A stretch of DNA of 5,818 nucleotides from Collinsella sp. (lineage in GTDB: Bacteria > Actinomycetota > Coriobacteriia > Coriobacteriales > Coriobacteriaceae): positions 27,713 to 33,530 of the forward strand of contig DXZO01000030.1 in the NCBI GenBank assembly GCA_019419625.1, in the 5' to 3' direction. Shown piece by piece: positions 5,014 to 5,818 of the stretch. Each line of letters begins with the position of its first letter. The stretch's first letter is position 1. A program made the translations under genes and the position numbers. Under the pieces are notes generated by a model that worked only from the letters and a program-made list of their open reading frames with translations, made no database searches and had not been told where the DNA came from.

Positions 5014-5818
5014 TTAGAGCGTGATGATGTCCGAGATATCGAGGGCCTGAGCGTCGGCGACATCGTGCGAGGCAAGCAGCAGCATACGGCCGTCGAGCAA
5101 GTCGAGCACGACCTCGGCGCATGCGTCGCGCGCAGCGGTATCTAAACCGGTAAAGGGCTCGTCAAGAATCACCGCGCCGCCCGGGCACAGCAGGGCTCGA
5201 GCGATCTCGACGCGACGGCGCTGCCCGCCCGAAAGCTCGGCCACGCGAGCATGTACATCGACCCCCGGCACCAGCAGGCGCAACAGGGCCGCAGCACTCG
5301 AGGCGTCCACGCGTGCATCGGCGCACACTAGCACGTTATCCAGCGCCGCGGCGGACTCGACCAAGCGTGCATCCTGAAACACCATCGAGCACGGCGCGCA
5401 CTCCCCCGCTGCCAACGAAAGCAGCGTCGACTTGCCCATGCCCGAAGCGCCCATCACACAGATACGCCCACCCGCGGGCACGTTGAGCACCAGACCATCC
5501 AGCGCCGGCGCCCAGGGCGCGCGATCGCCCACGGCAAGCGCAAGCTCCGCTGAAGTGCCATCGCTCGCAGCCCCCGCACGCCCACGCAATCCATGCCCAT
5601 GCGCCCGCACGGCAACATGCCACGCCACGGGCCCCGAAACCCGCAGCAGCCACACTAGCACGCGCTCACATGCCCACGATGCCGCCACGACCAACACGGT
5701 CCACGCCAGCAGATCTGCCGTCTCAATCAAAAGCTTTGCCTGATAGATGCGCTCACCCACGGTGCCCGTCGCCATGCCGATGAGCTCCGCCGCCACACCG
5801 GCCTTCCAACTCATGCCG
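5014..5818 (-). CDS. ABC transporter permease-ATPase fusion (C-terminal part, cut by window edge)
   Basis: The frame is open through the right edge, so the 5' end is missing; 267 codons plus part of another are visible. Numbering from the Met at 5814, residues 1-60 (WKAGVAAELIG, then a membrane segment at 36-58) resemble the C-terminal end of NitT/TauT-type (BPD_transp_1) permeases. A linker follows, then an ABC ATPase. Walker A is GASGMGKST (122-130), the Q-loop glutamine is Q147 in VFQD, the signature is LSGGQ (194-198), Walker B is VILDEP (215-220), and the switch histidine is H250. All catalytic motifs are intact. Walker A to Q-loop spacing is only about 17 residues, roughly 20 fewer than usual. 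The protein would power import of a small solute such as a nitrate-, sulfonate- or pyrimidine-like compound, with a binding protein encoded outside the window. The substrate cannot be told. The Met at 5814 has no ribosome site in view and lies within the permease homology, so it is not the start. Confidence 0.82.
   Translation of the reverse strand, partial: GMSWKAGVAAELIGMATGTVGERIYQAKLLIETADLLAWTVLVVAASWACERVLVWLLRVSGPVAWHVAVRAHGHGLRGRAGAASDGTSAELALAVGDRAPWAPALDGLVLNVPAGGRICVMGASGMGKSTLLSLAAGECAPCSMVFQDARLVESAAALDNVLVCADARVDASSAAALLRLLVPGVDVHARVAELSGGQRRRVEIARALLCPGGAVILDEPFTGLDTAARDACAEVVLDLLDGRMLLLASHDVADAQALDISDIITL

Overview
The window looks like a chromosomal segment of a high-GC Gram-positive gut bacterium. 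The best guess is the class Coriobacteriia, probably a Collinsella-like species. This rests on high-GC codon usage, AGGAGG-type ribosome binding sites and the character of the proteins, recalled from general knowledge; no search was possible. All protein family calls rest on motifs read by eye.

Layout. Positions 1-375 (minus strand) hold the first 125 codons of an iron-dependent lactaldehyde reductase (fucO-like). Between 376 and 540 lie its ribosome binding site, a LacI-type operator palindrome and a strong minus-strand terminator for the next gene. Positions 541-1257 (minus) encode a YoaK/DUF1275 membrane protein. A 253-bp divergent intergenic region (1258-1510) carries a perfect 12-bp inverted repeat and a candidate promoter for ygiQ. 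Positions 1511-3652 (plus) encode a full-length YgiQ-family radical SAM protein with low-complexity tails. It meets a convergent CPBP (CAAX-type) intramembrane protease gene (3649-4560, minus), and the two stop codons share one CTAG. Upstream of the protease, on the same strand, is a small RelB/DinJ-type antitoxin gene (4595-4798) with no toxin beside it. The 215-bp region before the antitoxin holds three tandem decamers, an extended -10 element and a nested RNA stem-loop. Positions 5014-5818 (minus) carry the 3' part of a gene that fuses an ABC permease C-terminus to a compact ABC ATPase.

How the genes relate. The ABC fusion, antitoxin and protease genes all read leftwards. The antitoxin and protease are only 34 bp apart and probably co-transcribed, with the tandem decamers as a plausible autoregulatory operator. 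ygiQ is a single-gene unit transcribed the other way. The DUF1275 gene ends in its own terminator, so fucO is probably expressed from its own carbon-regulated promoter.

No obvious new multi-gene system is present. The most distinctive segment is 4560-5013, where an apparently orphan antitoxin precedes a membrane protease behind an iteron-like operator and a structured leader. No rRNA, tRNA, CRISPR array or intact mobile element was seen.
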